Part shown: positions 8,160-17,624 of the stretch, in pieces
Numbering within the stretch: the stretch's first letter is position 1
Layout of the letters: each line of letters opens with the position of its first letter
NCBI GenBank assembly: GCA_040901765.1
Contig: JBBDYG010000048.1
Location: 62,001 to 126,000 of the forward strand
DNA from: JBBDYG01 sp040901765
GTDB lineage: Bacteria; Planctomycetota; Planctomycetia; Pirellulales; Lacipirellulaceae
Direction: 5' to 3'
DNA: 64,000 nt
Translations under genes and position numbers: made by a program
The notes under the pieces: generated by a model
What the model was told of the DNA's origin: nothing
What the model saw: the letters and a program-made list of their open reading frames with translations, nothing else
Databases searched by the model: none

Positions 8160-9140
8160 TTAACCTGTCTGCCGTGCCGCTTCTATGCTGCACACGATCC
8201 GGCGAATGCGGTCGAATTCTTCGGGGCTTTGGAAATGAATCACCATCTTCCCCTTGCCGCGCTTGTTTTGCTGCAAATCGACCTTGGTTCCCAGGGCGAG
8301 GCGTAGTTCCTGTTCCAGCGCCAGAATTTGTTCGTTGACCGGTCGCTTGATTTCGCGGCGATTGCCGTCGGAATCGACGACCGCAAAATGATCGCCGTCG
8401 ATCCCGCGCAGGTGCCCCTGCACCGCTTCTTCGATTGCCCGAACTGACAGCGCTTCCCGCTTCGCGCGGATGGCAAACTTGATTTGCTCATGCTCGTCAC
8501 CAAGCGGCAACAGCGCACGGGCGTGGCCCTGTGTCAGGTCGCCAGCCGCGAGCATCTGCTTCACTTGCTCGGGGAGTTCTAGCAAGCGGATCAAGTTAGC
8601 AACCGTCGAGCGGTCGAGATGAATCCGCGCGGCGAGGTCTTCTTTCGTGCAACCGTATTCTTCAATGTACCGCTGAAAGCACGCCGCCTTTTCAAGCGGA
8701 TTCAAGTCTTTGCGCTGGACGTTCTCGACGATCGCCAGTTCCGCCATCTGCTGATCGGCCACTTCGCGAACCTGCACCGGCACGCGGTCCCAACCTGCCG
8801 CTTGAGCGGCCCGCAAACGCCGCTCGCCGGCAATGAGTTGGAAATGTTCGCCGTGATGGCGAACCACTAGCGGCTGCAACACGCCGTGAGTTCTCATGCT
8901 GTCGGCCAGGTCCGCGATCTCGACTTCGTCAAACGATTTGCGCGGCTGATAGGGATTGGCCTCGATCGCCTGAATATCCAACCAAAGTGTCCCGGTTTCA
9001 TCGCGGCTCATGTAGGCCGGCAGCGCTTCGCTTGGCATCGCCGCCGCTTGCGTCTTCGCGGCCTCCACCGGCGCCGCCTCCTCAAACGAGCGGCCCAACA
9101 ATGCTTCCAATCCCCTGCCCAATCGTCGCTGGTTAGACAC
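8160..9140 (-). CDS. parB: Chromosome partitioning protein ParB (Spo0J family)
   Basis: 326 residues in the standard ParB order: a short N-terminal RRLGRGLEALLG segment that contacts ParA (residues 5-16), the CTP-binding ParB/Srx domain with NPYQPRKSF (62-70) and GERRLRA (105-111), a KorB-like helix-turn-helix around 155-185 (RIHLDRSTVANLIRLL), and a C-terminal dimerisation domain. Together with ParA it segregates the chromosome origin region. Its start overlaps the end of parA by eight bases. Two good parS-like sites lie upstream of parA. It is chromosomal-type rather than plasmid-type. Confidence 0.96.
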   Translation of the reverse strand: MSNQRRLGRGLEALLGRSFEEAAPVEAAKTQAAAMPSEALPAYMSRDETGTLWLDIQAIEANPYQPRKSFDEVEIADLADSMRTHGVLQPLVVRHHGEHFQLIAGERRLRAAQAAGWDRVPVQVREVADQQMAELAIVENVQRKDLNPLEKAACFQRYIEEYGCTKEDLAARIHLDRSTVANLIRLLELPEQVKQMLAAGDLTQGHARALLPLGDEHEQIKFAIRAKREALSVRAIEEAVQGHLRGIDGDHFAVVDSDGNRREIKRPVNEQILALEQELRLALGTKVDLQQNKRGKGKMVIHFQSPEEFDRIRRIVCSIEAARQTG

Positions 9141-9879
9141 GATCTAGTACCTCCAAGCAAAGCTCGATGTACGCCCGCGCAGCCCGGCTGCGCGGCGCGT
9201 AGTCCATTATCGGTTGGCCATGACTGGGGGCTTCGGCCGCCGCCACATCCCGCGGGACGACGGTTTGAAAAACCACGTCGCCGAAGAAATCGCGAACTTC
9301 GCGATCGATCTCGCGCGTCAGTTCCAGCGCGGGATCGTACATCGTGAGCAGAATCCCCCCGAACTGTAATCGGCTATTTTGCCCCTGCATCACATGCCGG
9401 ATTACCTCAATCATTTGGGTCAGCCCCTCCATCGCGAAATACTCGCACTGAATGGGCATCAACACCTCGTCGGCGGTGGCTAGTGCGGTCCGCGTCAACG
9501 CGCCTAGCGAAGGTGGGCAATCAACGCAAACCAGGTCGTACACGGTAAGGCTGGCCGCCAAGTTGCCCGCCACCTGCCGCGACTCGCTATCATCGGCGCT
9601 CGCCAAATGGTCCACATCGTGAAAACTGCGGCTGCCAGGCAGTAGTTCGAGATTCCGCACGCCGGTCGGAACAATCGCTTCGCGAAGCGGAGTTAGCTCC
9701 ACAAGTGGGTGCCGCGCCGTAGGTTGTCGGCCGACGGCCGAGGTCGCGTTGCACTGAGGATCAAGGTCCACGAGCAGCGTACGCCGGCCGGCCATCGCCG
9801 CGCATGCTGCCAGGTTTACGGCAGTAGTCGTCTTGCCGACGCCCCCTTTTTGATTCGCAATGCAGAGGACGCGGCCCAT
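9133..9879 (-). CDS. parA: Chromosome partitioning ATPase ParA (Soj family)
   Basis: About 248 residues from the ATG at 9879, directly followed by the deviant Walker A motif NQKGGVGKTTTAVNLA (signature lysine at residue 11). Further hallmarks: LLVDLDPQCNATSA, VYDLVCVDCPPSLGALT (Walker B) and VLMPIQCEYFAMEGL. An in-frame start at 10059 would add 60 residues read through a parS-like sequence and is unlikely. ParA forms ATP-dependent dimers on DNA and is released by ParB to move origins. The parA-parB overlap of eight bases indicates one operon. Confidence 0.96.
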   Translation of the reverse strand: MGRVLCIANQKGGVGKTTTAVNLAACAAMAGRRTLLVDLDPQCNATSAVGRQPTARHPLVELTPLREAIVPTGVRNLELLPGSRSFHDVDHLASADDSESRQVAGNLAASLTVYDLVCVDCPPSLGALTRTALATADEVLMPIQCEYFAMEGLTQMIEVIRHVMQGQNSRLQFGGILLTMYDPALELTREIDREVRDFFGDVVFQTVVPRDVAAAEAPSHGQPIMDYAPRSRAARAYIELCLEVLDRV

Positions 9880-10033
9880 GGGCAAAGGCAGATGTGGGAT
9901 GTGAGAAGGCAGAAGCGAAGACAGCGCGAGCCGCGTCGTCCTCGACCGTGGCGGGTGCTTTCGCGCCCCGCGCGAAGTCGCATTGTGAAGCACGACGATT
10001 GTACGGAGGGGCAAAAAGTGGCGGAACGCCAAA

Positions 10034-10049
10034 AGTTTCACGTGAAACA
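10034..10049. promoter_or_regulatory. parS site 1
   Basis: AGTTTCACGTGAAACA matches the conserved bacterial parS consensus TGTTTCACGTGAAACA at 15 of 16 positions. It lies about 155 bases upstream of the parA start codon, where ParB would load and spread. Confidence 0.93.
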
Positions 10050-10074
10050 ATCGCCCCAATCGACGCGGTTCGCC

Positions 10075-10090
10075 CGTTTCACGTGGAACA
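10075..10090. promoter_or_regulatory. parS site 2
   Basis: CGTTTCACGTGGAACA matches the parS consensus at 14 of 16 positions and lies 41 bases from site 1, giving a tight pair. A third, poor match (11 of 16) is at 10115-10130. Confidence 0.82.
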
Positions 10091-10351
10091 TGCTAATCGC
10101 CGATTTCTCCCAGTCGTTCCACTTGAAATGCATTGGGCCTGGCTTTCGAACCCGAAGGGGGAGAGCGAATCGAGAGAAGCGGGATTCCGCATTTGTGCCA
10201 ACTTCGTGCGCGCAGCGTGTGGCACAGTGGCACAAACTCGAAAATCCCCACGAAATCGGGCCTGTTCCGTTCATGAGTCGGAGATGAAAAAACTCGCTCC
10301 CAGCGAGTTTCCGCAAGTGCCACCGGAGTCGCACGTCAGGCACAGCCTGAC

Positions 10352-11719
10352 CTACTCCAGCGGGTTGATCACCAGCCCGCTGAGGAGCTTTGGATAGAAG
10401 TAAGTGCTCTTCGCTGGCATCCGCTCGCCGTGGGAGGCGATGGCCTCGATGTGGCCGACGGCTGCGGGCATGACGAGGGCGGCCAATTCGAACCGCCCTC
10501 CACGAGCTTCCTGACCCGTCAGATCGCGGCCGACGTCGTCACCTTGGGTGAGGCCGTGGACGACTTCTTCAATCGAGCGGACGTATTTCGGGGTTGGCTT
10601 GCCGGCGGCATCGAGCAGCGTATCGACCACCAGCCGGTGGAGAAGGCTCACTCCCAGGCCCTGCCAGTCGGCGCTGTGCTCGCCAGCGACCTCGGCCAGC
10701 TTACGGCGTCCAGCGGGCGTCACGCGGGCGATCGACCACGCATCGTCCTTGGCTGTGTAGAGGGCTAGCGTCCCTTGCTCCCCTTCGGTCTCGATTTCTT
10801 CCCAGGCCGTAGGAGCGAAATAAGCCCCCGTGCCAGCTCGTTGCACGTGAAACGACTTCCCCAACCTCTCGGCAAGCTGCTCGCTGGTCATCGGAGGGAA
10901 GCCGCGAAACAGGCGGTGCGTGGGCAGTACGAGCATCCCCGGGTCGCTCATCGAGACGCACATCATCAGCACGAAGTTGGCGGGATGTTCTGCATCGGCC
11001 CCACCCCGGCCCTCCCCCGCGGGGGGAGGCGGTAAGAGCTCATCCCGCAACGCCAGCGCCGTCTCATACCGGTGATGCCCGTCGGCAATATAAACTGGCC
11101 GTCCGCGCATCGCGGCTTGCAGTGCGGTGATCGTGGCGACGTCGGTCACTGGCCATAGCTGGTTAACGACGTCGAGATGGTCGGTCGCCTCCAGCGCCGG
11201 CTGACCCGTGATTGCCGCTTCTAGGAGCGCCTGCGCTTCGTTTTCCGCATCGGGATAAATCCCGAAGATTTGGCTGAGGTTCGCCCGGCACGCCTTCCAC
11301 AATTTGAGCCGATCGGCCTTGGCCCCGCCATGCGTTTCTTCGTGCGGGTAGATCGTCCCCTCGCCGAACCGTTCGAGCCGCGTGCGACACATGAATCCCC
11401 GGCGGTTATATTCGACGCCTTCCCAGGTGTAAGTCTGGTGGTAGACATACACCGCCGGCCGCGCTTCGGAAAACAGCACCCCATCGCGTTGCCACTGCCG
11501 CAGCAGCCGCGCCGCGCGAGTATAGCGGTTCTCATGCTCCTCATCGCCCGGCTCGTCGCGCCCGAGAATCAGGCGCACGACATTCGCCGGATGCTTGTCG
11601 TACAGTTCTTGCTGAAGCTGCGCGTCGATCACGTCGTACGGCGGCGCCACGACGTTCGAGAGCGAACCAACGTGACCAAGGTCATAGCGAATGCCGGGCA
11701 GGGCGGAAATGTGGGGCAT
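10352..11719 (-). CDS. DUF1015 family protein with a palindrome-derived insertion
   Basis: 455 residues matching the DUF1015 family along the whole length: N-terminal LSNVVAPPYDVID, central YVYHQTYTWEGVEYNRRGFM, EGTIYPHEETHGGAK, YIADGHHRYETALALRDE and NFVLMMCVSMSDPGMLVLPTHRL. The biochemical role of the family is not established. Residues about 230-243 (proline- and glycine-rich) interrupt the usual HHRYETALALRDE-to-NFVLMM spacing and are coded by a CCCTCCCCCGCGGGGGG-type palindrome (about 11008-11030), so the gene seems to have absorbed a repeat in frame. A parS-like 13/16 match lies in the coding sequence at 10839-10854. Confidence 0.87.
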   Translation of the reverse strand: MPHISALPGIRYDLGHVGSLSNVVAPPYDVIDAQLQQELYDKHPANVVRLILGRDEPGDEEHENRYTRAARLLRQWQRDGVLFSEARPAVYVYHQTYTWEGVEYNRRGFMCRTRLERFGEGTIYPHEETHGGAKADRLKLWKACRANLSQIFGIYPDAENEAQALLEAAITGQPALEATDHLDVVNQLWPVTDVATITALQAAMRGRPVYIADGHHRYETALALRDELLPPPPAGEGRGGADAEHPANFVLMMCVSMSDPGMLVLPTHRLFRGFPPMTSEQLAERLGKSFHVQRAGTGAYFAPTAWEEIETEGEQGTLALYTAKDDAWSIARVTPAGRRKLAEVAGEHSADWQGLGVSLLHRLVVDTLLDAAGKPTPKYVRSIEEVVHGLTQGDDVGRDLTGQEARGGRFELAALVMPAAVGHIEAIASHGERMPAKSTYFYPKLLSGLVINPLE

Positions 11720-11738
11720 GATGCGCGCCTATATAGAC

Positions 11739-11755
11739 CCGCCTTCTAGGCGGGA
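11739..11755. other. Short hairpin in the DUF1015 upstream region
   Basis: CCCGCC (11739-11744) and GGCGGG (11750-11755) form a six-pair stem with a TTCTA loop, 20 bases upstream of the DUF1015 start on its strand. No T run follows, so it is not a clear terminator. Confidence 0.4.
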
Positions 11756-11880
11756 AGTGTGCATGTCAGCACGCGAGTTTATGCTACGAGGAGCGAAGCC
11801 GAAACCCTGCCAAGCTGGGCGGGCAGCGGCTATGATGCTTTGGATTTCCCTAGACTCCAAAACATTAGGCGCAGGTTACA

Positions 11881-12120
11881 ATGACGCCGGAATTCTATCT
11901 AGTCCTGCTCGACGATGATCTTACGGACGAATTGGCAGACGCCGTCTTCGAAGCAGGCTTCGATGATTCTTCTTTTACAATGCGGGGCAACCACGCGGCT
12001 ATCTGGATTTGCCATCGCGAGGGTGAGTTGATCCCGGTTGTGCGTGAAGCGCTGGAGCAAGCAAGGCAAGGCGGACTCCGCGTCTCACATGTCGAGATGG
12101 AGGACAGCGCGTTTGCGTAG
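11881..12120 (+). CDS. Small acidic protein of unknown function
   Basis: 79 residues: FYLVLLDDDLTDELADAVFE, then GFDDSSFTMRGNHAAIWICH, an ELIPVVREALEQARQGG helix and the final strand LRVSHVEMED. The strand-helix-strand-strand-helix-strand order suggests a ferredoxin-like alpha/beta fold. I do not recognise a named family, though the start (LVxLDDDLTDELADAxFEAG) looks like a conserved small family. The ATG is at 11881; GGCGCAGG upstream is a weak ribosome-binding site. It is convergent with the SMI1/KNR4 gene. Confidence 0.6.
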   Translation: MTPEFYLVLLDDDLTDELADAVFEAGFDDSSFTMRGNHAAIWICHREGELIPVVREALEQARQGGLRVSHVEMEDSAFA

Positions 12121-12148
12121 GAATTCGATTGGCTTCTACGTGTGGGAT

Positions 12149-12682
12149 CTAAGCATCCAGTTCCTCGAAAACCATGCGCCACAATGCGAGTGAAAAAGAG
12201 GGCGCGAAAGCCTCGAGCAACGGGCCGTGTTCGTGCAGATACGCGGTCACTTCCTGCCGAGTATTGCTCAGATCGAACATTAGCTGGTCACCGTCGGCGT
12301 ATGCCCAGTAATCCGCGAAAACCAAATACCGCGTTCCCACCATATGACTATCCGACGTCCACGGGCAACCAATACTTACGCCCTGATGATCGAAGCCCCA
12401 GATTCTCCGGCCAAAGCCGAGATCAAGATACCGCCAATGCGCCAAGAACAAGCGATACTCTCCAGGCAGCGTTACTCCTAAATTGGACTCAAGACGCTGT
12501 AACTCCTCCTCCGTTGCTCCACTCGATGGAACGGGAGGAATATCAAAGCAACACCAAAGTTCGCCGCGAAAGAGGCGGTCGCGCACATTATCGACGCACA
12601 GCCGTACTCGCTCGTCGGATGTATGCTGCAACGCATCGTCGAAATTAAACGCGGGAACCACGTGGTTCGTATGTGTTGCCAT
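12149..12682 (-). CDS. SMI1/KNR4 (SUKH superfamily) protein
   Basis: 177 residues. The signature is ATEEELQRLESNLGVTLPGEYRLFLAHW (residues ~56-83), the SUKH-fold helix and strand start, followed by tryptophan-rich strands with GFDHQG and VFADYWAYADGDQLMFDL. SUKH proteins are frequent immunity proteins of polymorphic toxin systems and also occur as orphans. No toxin gene is adjacent here, so this one is an orphan in context. The start ATG is at 12682. Confidence 0.82.
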   Translation of the reverse strand: MATHTNHVVPAFNFDDALQHTSDERVRLCVDNVRDRLFRGELWCCFDIPPVPSSGATEEELQRLESNLGVTLPGEYRLFLAHWRYLDLGFGRRIWGFDHQGVSIGCPWTSDSHMVGTRYLVFADYWAYADGDQLMFDLSNTRQEVTAYLHEHGPLLEAFAPSFSLALWRMVFEELDA

Positions 12683-12702
12683 CGGTATGCCCGCGCCATA
12701 GC

Positions 12703-14058
<1,356 letters not shown>

Positions 14059-14149
14059 TGCGGAGTCTCCTGTGGAAAATGGTTTGTCGAAAGTCCTAAA
14101 ATTCTAGCTTGCGGTGAAGTAAAATGGCAAGCGGCGGATTGTAAAGCCT

Positions 14150-14278
14150 GTCCGCAGATTTCGCAGATCATCGCAGATGAAGAAAAGAAGGTTAAGTCGT
14201 CGTAGGAGAAAAGGAACGCAACTTTCATGGGGCATTCCGATTCGTCTTAATCTGCGGCCATCTGCGACATCTGCGGAC
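14150..14278. repeat. Inverted repeat with tandem-word arms (ATCTGCGG type)
   Basis: Arms 14150-14178 and 14250-14278 are 29 bases each with about four mismatches. Each arm consists of three tandem copies of an ATCTGCGG-like word. It lies between ahcY and trpF with a 71-base loop region. Confidence 0.85.
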
Positions 14279-14284
14279 GAATTC

Positions 14285-14947
14285 CTACGATCCTTTGAGT
14301 GCTTCGTGGGCGGCGGTGACGAAGCCGCGGATCAGCGAGGCGTCCTTAATGCCGGGCGAAGTCTCGACTCCGCTGGCCGTGTCCACGCCATCGGGCTTTG
14401 CAAGGCCGATCGCGTCGGCCACGTTTCGCGGTGTCAGGCCGCCAGCCAGAATCAGCGGCATGTCGCCCAGCATCGAGCGCTCTTGGCTGACGCGTTGCCA
14501 ATCGACGGTCTGCCCTGTGCCACCGTGAGCGTGCGGCGAATGAGCGTCGATCAACACAGCGTCCGGAGCGCGGCCGCTCGCCGCGGCAACGGCGAGATAC
14601 TCGGCCAGTGGAGCAAGGCCAGTCTCGCGCATGCGAAACGCACGCAGCACGAGCACGTCCGGCGGAAGTGCGGCAAATATCGGCGGCGGTTCATCGCCAT
14701 GAAGCTGCACGGCGTTGAGCTTTGCTGCTTCGAATACCTTCCAGATTTCGTCGACCGTCGCGTCGACAAACACACCAACGCGGAGCATTAGCTTGGGCAA
14801 CTGTGCGCCGATCGTTTGCGCCGATGGCGGTTCGATATACCGCGGACTGTTGCGGCAAAAATTAAAGCCCACCGCATCGGCCCCCACCGCCGCGGCGGCC
14901 AAGCCATCTTCTAGCCGCGTGATGCCGCAAATTTTGATGTGAAACAT
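14285..14947 (-). CDS. trpF: Phosphoribosylanthranilate isomerase
   Basis: 220-residue TIM barrel of tryptophan biosynthesis, converting N-(5-phosphoribosyl)anthranilate to CdRP. Motifs: FHIKICGITR with the catalytic cysteine (residue 7), GADAVGFNF, AVQLHGDE, a catalytic-aspartate region VLIDAHSP followed by HGGTGQTVDW, and the phosphate-binding LILAGGLTPRNV and DGVDTASGVE. Length is normal. No other trp gene is in the window. The ATG at 14947 starts immediately before FHIKICG, so the start is well defined. Confidence 0.96.
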   Translation of the reverse strand: MFHIKICGITRLEDGLAAAAVGADAVGFNFCRNSPRYIEPPSAQTIGAQLPKLMLRVGVFVDATVDEIWKVFEAAKLNAVQLHGDEPPPIFAALPPDVLVLRAFRMRETGLAPLAEYLAVAAASGRAPDAVLIDAHSPHAHGGTGQTVDWQRVSQERSMLGDMPLILAGGLTPRNVADAIGLAKPDGVDTASGVETSPGIKDASLIRGFVTAAHEALKGS

Positions 14948-14955
14948 AAGTAGGC

Positions 14956-15086
14956 AGTAGGCAGAGGGCAGCCGCCAGTGTTAGCCGCTACGCGGAGTCT
15001 TCGTAGCGGAGCGCTCACAGCGCTCTATTCTATATCATTAGTCCGACCCGCAAGCACTGCCCGCTGACTACTGCCCTCTGCCTACT
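14956..15086. repeat. Inverted repeat with AGTAGGCAG-type arms
   Basis: A perfect 16-base pair of arms (14956-14971 and 15071-15086) encloses an inner hairpin CCGCTACG / CGTAGCGG (14986-15011 region) and a GAGCGCT/AGCGCTC stem. The left arm is preceded by another AGTAGGC copy, making it a short tandem. Confidence 0.85.
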
Positions 15087-15192
15087 ATCCCTTAAGGCTA
15101 CTCGCGTCGAAAGCCGATTCTACACGACAGCCCCGGATACTGTGCGGGCTTTGGGGCGTTCGATACGGCAGGTGACGGAAGGAAGGGAATCG

Positions 15193-16659
15193 ATGAGCAA
15201 GCTGGCCTGCCTCACGAAGGGGAAAGATCGAGCATTTCCGGCCTATCCGCGGGTGGATCGTTACTTCCAGGCAGCCTCAACCGAAGACGCCCGCCGGCGG
15301 CTGGCCCGCTGTATCGACCGCGGCGATGGTCCGGGGCTGGTGATCGGCCCATCCGGTTCGGGCAAGACTCTTTTGCTGCAACTCCTCGCGACCCAGTTCG
15401 CGGATCGATTCAGCGTGGCCTGTCTCACCAGCACGCCACTTTGCACCCGACGAGCGCTTCTCCAAGCGATCTTGTTTGAATTGCGGCAACCCTACCGCGA
15501 CCGCGAAGCCGGCGAACTGCGGTTGTCGCTCGTGGAATTGCTGCTCGACCGCCAATCGTGCCCCGAAGGGCTGCTTCTCTTGGTCGACGAAGCGCAACTC
15601 TTGCCGGTGCGGCTGCTCGAAGAACTGCGCATCCTAGGAAACCTCACTTGTGCTGGCGAGCCGCGAGTGCGATTGGTGCTTGCCGGCTCGTTACAACTTG
15701 ACGAGCTATTTACCGCGCCGGAACTGGAAGTCTTCAATCAGCGGCTCACGGCTCGATGTTACCTCGCGCCCATGGGGCATCATGAAACGGTGGAATTCGC
15801 GCGTGCTCAAGTTGCCGCATCGGGTGCGAACCCCGACCAACTGTTTGTGCCCGAATCACTCGACGCGCTCTATCAGGCGACCGACGGCATACCGCGGCTA
15901 GTAAACCAGGTTTGCGACCGGGCGTTATTGTTCGCGATTGATCGGGGAGTCGAGCGGATCGACAAAGCGATTATCGAAGCAGCCTGGTCCGACCTGCAAC
16001 AACTGCCCGATCCTTGGGGAGTTGTCCACGAGCCGACCGCCGTTATCCGTCCCGAAGTGATTGAGTTCGGTTCGCTCGACGACGATTCCGACTTGAACAT
16101 GGAAGCGACCGAACTGGACGTGGATGAGATCGAAGCTAGCTCCGGCCCGGCGATGCGCGTCTTCCATTCGCAATCGAATGAGGACGTGCCGGTTTCAACT
16201 CACGACGAGTTGCCGCACGTCACCATTCGCGAACAGCCGGTGGCCGATCCCTTCGCCGAACCGTTTCAAGATGAAGAGGTCGTACTCGACCGCTTTGCTT
16301 CGCTGGAAGCGGCGTTCCACGGTAATACGCCCCGGGTCCGCAACCGCCGCGAGACGGGTTGGAGCCAGTTATTGCGCGACGCGGATACAAGCAGCACGGC
16401 GCAAAACTTGAATGGCGAGGCGCGTCCGAACGACGGCTTCGAAGACGCGGTCGAATGCGAATTTGACGAGCATCTCTTGCCGCAGTTCTCGCGGCTGATT
16501 GCACAAGCCACCGACCCGTTCACTTCGCCCTCGGCGACATCTCCCGAGGAGCCGGCGGTGCTTGTGATCGAAGACGACGCGCCCGCCGCGTCGCTCGTCA
16601 ACCGCCAGGTCGAGCGAAAGGAATTCCGTCAACTGTTTGCTAGTTTACGGGGCGACTGA
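15193..16659 (+). CDS. ExeA/TniB-like AAA+ ATPase with acidic C-terminal tail
   Basis: About 488 residues from the ATG at 15193, preceded by a purine-rich GGAAGGAAGGG site; an earlier in-frame start at 15142 lacks one. Residues 20-280 are an AAA+ module: Walker A GPSGSGKT (52-59), Walker B LLLLVDEAQLL (about 129-139), sensor-like RLVLAGSLQLDELF, and the lid DGIPRLVNQVCDRALLFA. This is the ExeA (secretion/pilus ATPase) pattern. From about residue 285 the chain is acidic, low-complexity and unlike the peptidoglycan-binding C-terminus of classical ExeA. The next gene is a sugar epimerase. The role may be surface polysaccharide or secretion, but this is a guess. Confidence 0.8.
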   Translation: MSKLACLTKGKDRAFPAYPRVDRYFQAASTEDARRRLARCIDRGDGPGLVIGPSGSGKTLLLQLLATQFADRFSVACLTSTPLCTRRALLQAILFELRQPYRDREAGELRLSLVELLLDRQSCPEGLLLLVDEAQLLPVRLLEELRILGNLTCAGEPRVRLVLAGSLQLDELFTAPELEVFNQRLTARCYLAPMGHHETVEFARAQVAASGANPDQLFVPESLDALYQATDGIPRLVNQVCDRALLFAIDRGVERIDKAIIEAAWSDLQQLPDPWGVVHEPTAVIRPEVIEFGSLDDDSDLNMEATELDVDEIEASSGPAMRVFHSQSNEDVPVSTHDELPHVTIREQPVADPFAEPFQDEEVVLDRFASLEAAFHGNTPRVRNRRETGWSQLLRDADTSSTAQNLNGEARPNDGFEDAVECEFDEHLLPQFSRLIAQATDPFTSPSATSPEEPAVLVIEDDAPAASLVNRQVERKEFRQLFASLRGD

Positions 16660-16686
16660 TTCGCCCAAGTAGGCTAGACTCAATCG

Positions 16687-17622
16687 ATGGGATGTTATCT
16701 GGTCACCGGCGGCGCAGGATTCATCGGCTCGCACATTGCGACGGCGCTCGTCGATCGCGGCGATAAAGTACGGGTGCTAGATAATTTCAGCACCGGCTCT
16801 CGGCGAAATCTGGAACATCTGGCGGGCCACGTTGAGATCATCGACGCCGACGTTACGGATGCACAAATGGTGCGTTCGGCCTGTGACGGAATAGAAGTTG
16901 TATTCCACCAAGCGGCGCTTGCCTCGGTGCCACGCAGCGTCAAAGCTCCCCTCGATACGAACGCGGTGTGTGTCACTGGCACCGTGACCGTGCTCGATGT
17001 CGCGCGACAAGCGGAAGTCCGGCGCGTCGTCTATGCCGCTTCCAGCAGCGCGTATGGCGATCAGCCGTTCGTCTCGAAGCGCGAGACCGATTTGCCTGCC
17101 CCCCTTTCTCCCTACGCGGCGGCAAAGCTTGCGGGCGAACTCTACTGTCAAGCGTTTTACACGACCTACGGACTGGAGACGGTGGCGATTCGCTATTTCA
17201 ACGTCTTCGGACCGCGGCAGGATCCTAAGAGCGAATACTCCGCGGTGATCCCGATTTTCGCGACGCGAATGCTCGCCGGAAAACGGCCTACGGTGTTCGG
17301 AGATGGATACCAATCTCGCGATTTCACTTATATCGACAACGTGGTCGCCGGGAACTTGGCCGCGGCCGAGGCGCCGGACGCGGTCGGTCGCGCCATCAAC
17401 GTCGCCTGCGGCCGGCAGTTCACACTGCTTGACCTGATTGCTTCCATCAACAAGGTGCTTGGCACGCAGATCGAGCCAGAGTTCGCACCGGAGAGAGCAG
17501 GCGACGTCCGCGAGAGTCTGGCCGATATCACGCAGGCCCGAAAGCTGCTGAACTACGAACCGATTGTCGATTTCGACGACGGCCTCAGGCGTTCGATTGA
17601 CTACTACAAAACTCTTCGCTAG
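16687..17622 (+). CDS. NAD-dependent UDP-sugar epimerase (GalE/WbpP-like SDR)
   Basis: 311-residue extended short-chain dehydrogenase. The Rossmann motif TGGAGFIGSHI is at residues 7-17, the catalytic SSSAYG and YAAAK (SPYAAAK) follow, and FNVFGPRQDPKSEYSAVIPIF is typical of UDP-hexosamine/UDP-hexose 4-epimerases of the WbpP group. It would interconvert a UDP-sugar and its C4 epimer for polysaccharide or glycan synthesis. It lies 27 bases after the ExeA-like gene and 2 bases before the glycosyltransferase, so these form a compact unit. The exact sugar cannot be told. Confidence 0.9.
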   Translation: MGCYLVTGGAGFIGSHIATALVDRGDKVRVLDNFSTGSRRNLEHLAGHVEIIDADVTDAQMVRSACDGIEVVFHQAALASVPRSVKAPLDTNAVCVTGTVTVLDVARQAEVRRVVYAASSSAYGDQPFVSKRETDLPAPLSPYAAAKLAGELYCQAFYTTYGLETVAIRYFNVFGPRQDPKSEYSAVIPIFATRMLAGKRPTVFGDGYQSRDFTYIDNVVAGNLAAAEAPDAVGRAINVACGRQFTLLDLIASINKVLGTQIEPEFAPERAGDVRESLADITQARKLLNYEPIVDFDDGLRRSIDYYKTLR

Positions 17623-17624
17623 CC

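Larger units (their letters stand above)
9880..10351. other. 472-bp region upstream of parA with parS-like sites
   Basis: No credible gene; the open frames here have no family resemblance. The stretch holds two good and one weak parS-like 16-mers and, close to the DUF1015 stop, a CGTCAGGCACAGCCTGACCTAC palindromic unit (10334-10355) related to the inverted repeat at 24743-24832. Confidence 0.6.

Noticed and set aside
9880..10059. A 60-residue N-terminal extension of ParA
   Set aside because: The Walker A-proximal ATG at 9879 fits all ParA homologues; the extension is read through parS.
10038..10343. A 101-residue frame upstream of parA
   Set aside because: It runs through the parS sites, has no family resemblance and no start signal.
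14059..14200. SAH riboswitch in front of ahcY
   Set aside because: The conserved CGAGGAGCG-type core is absent; only a normal ribosome-binding site is seen.
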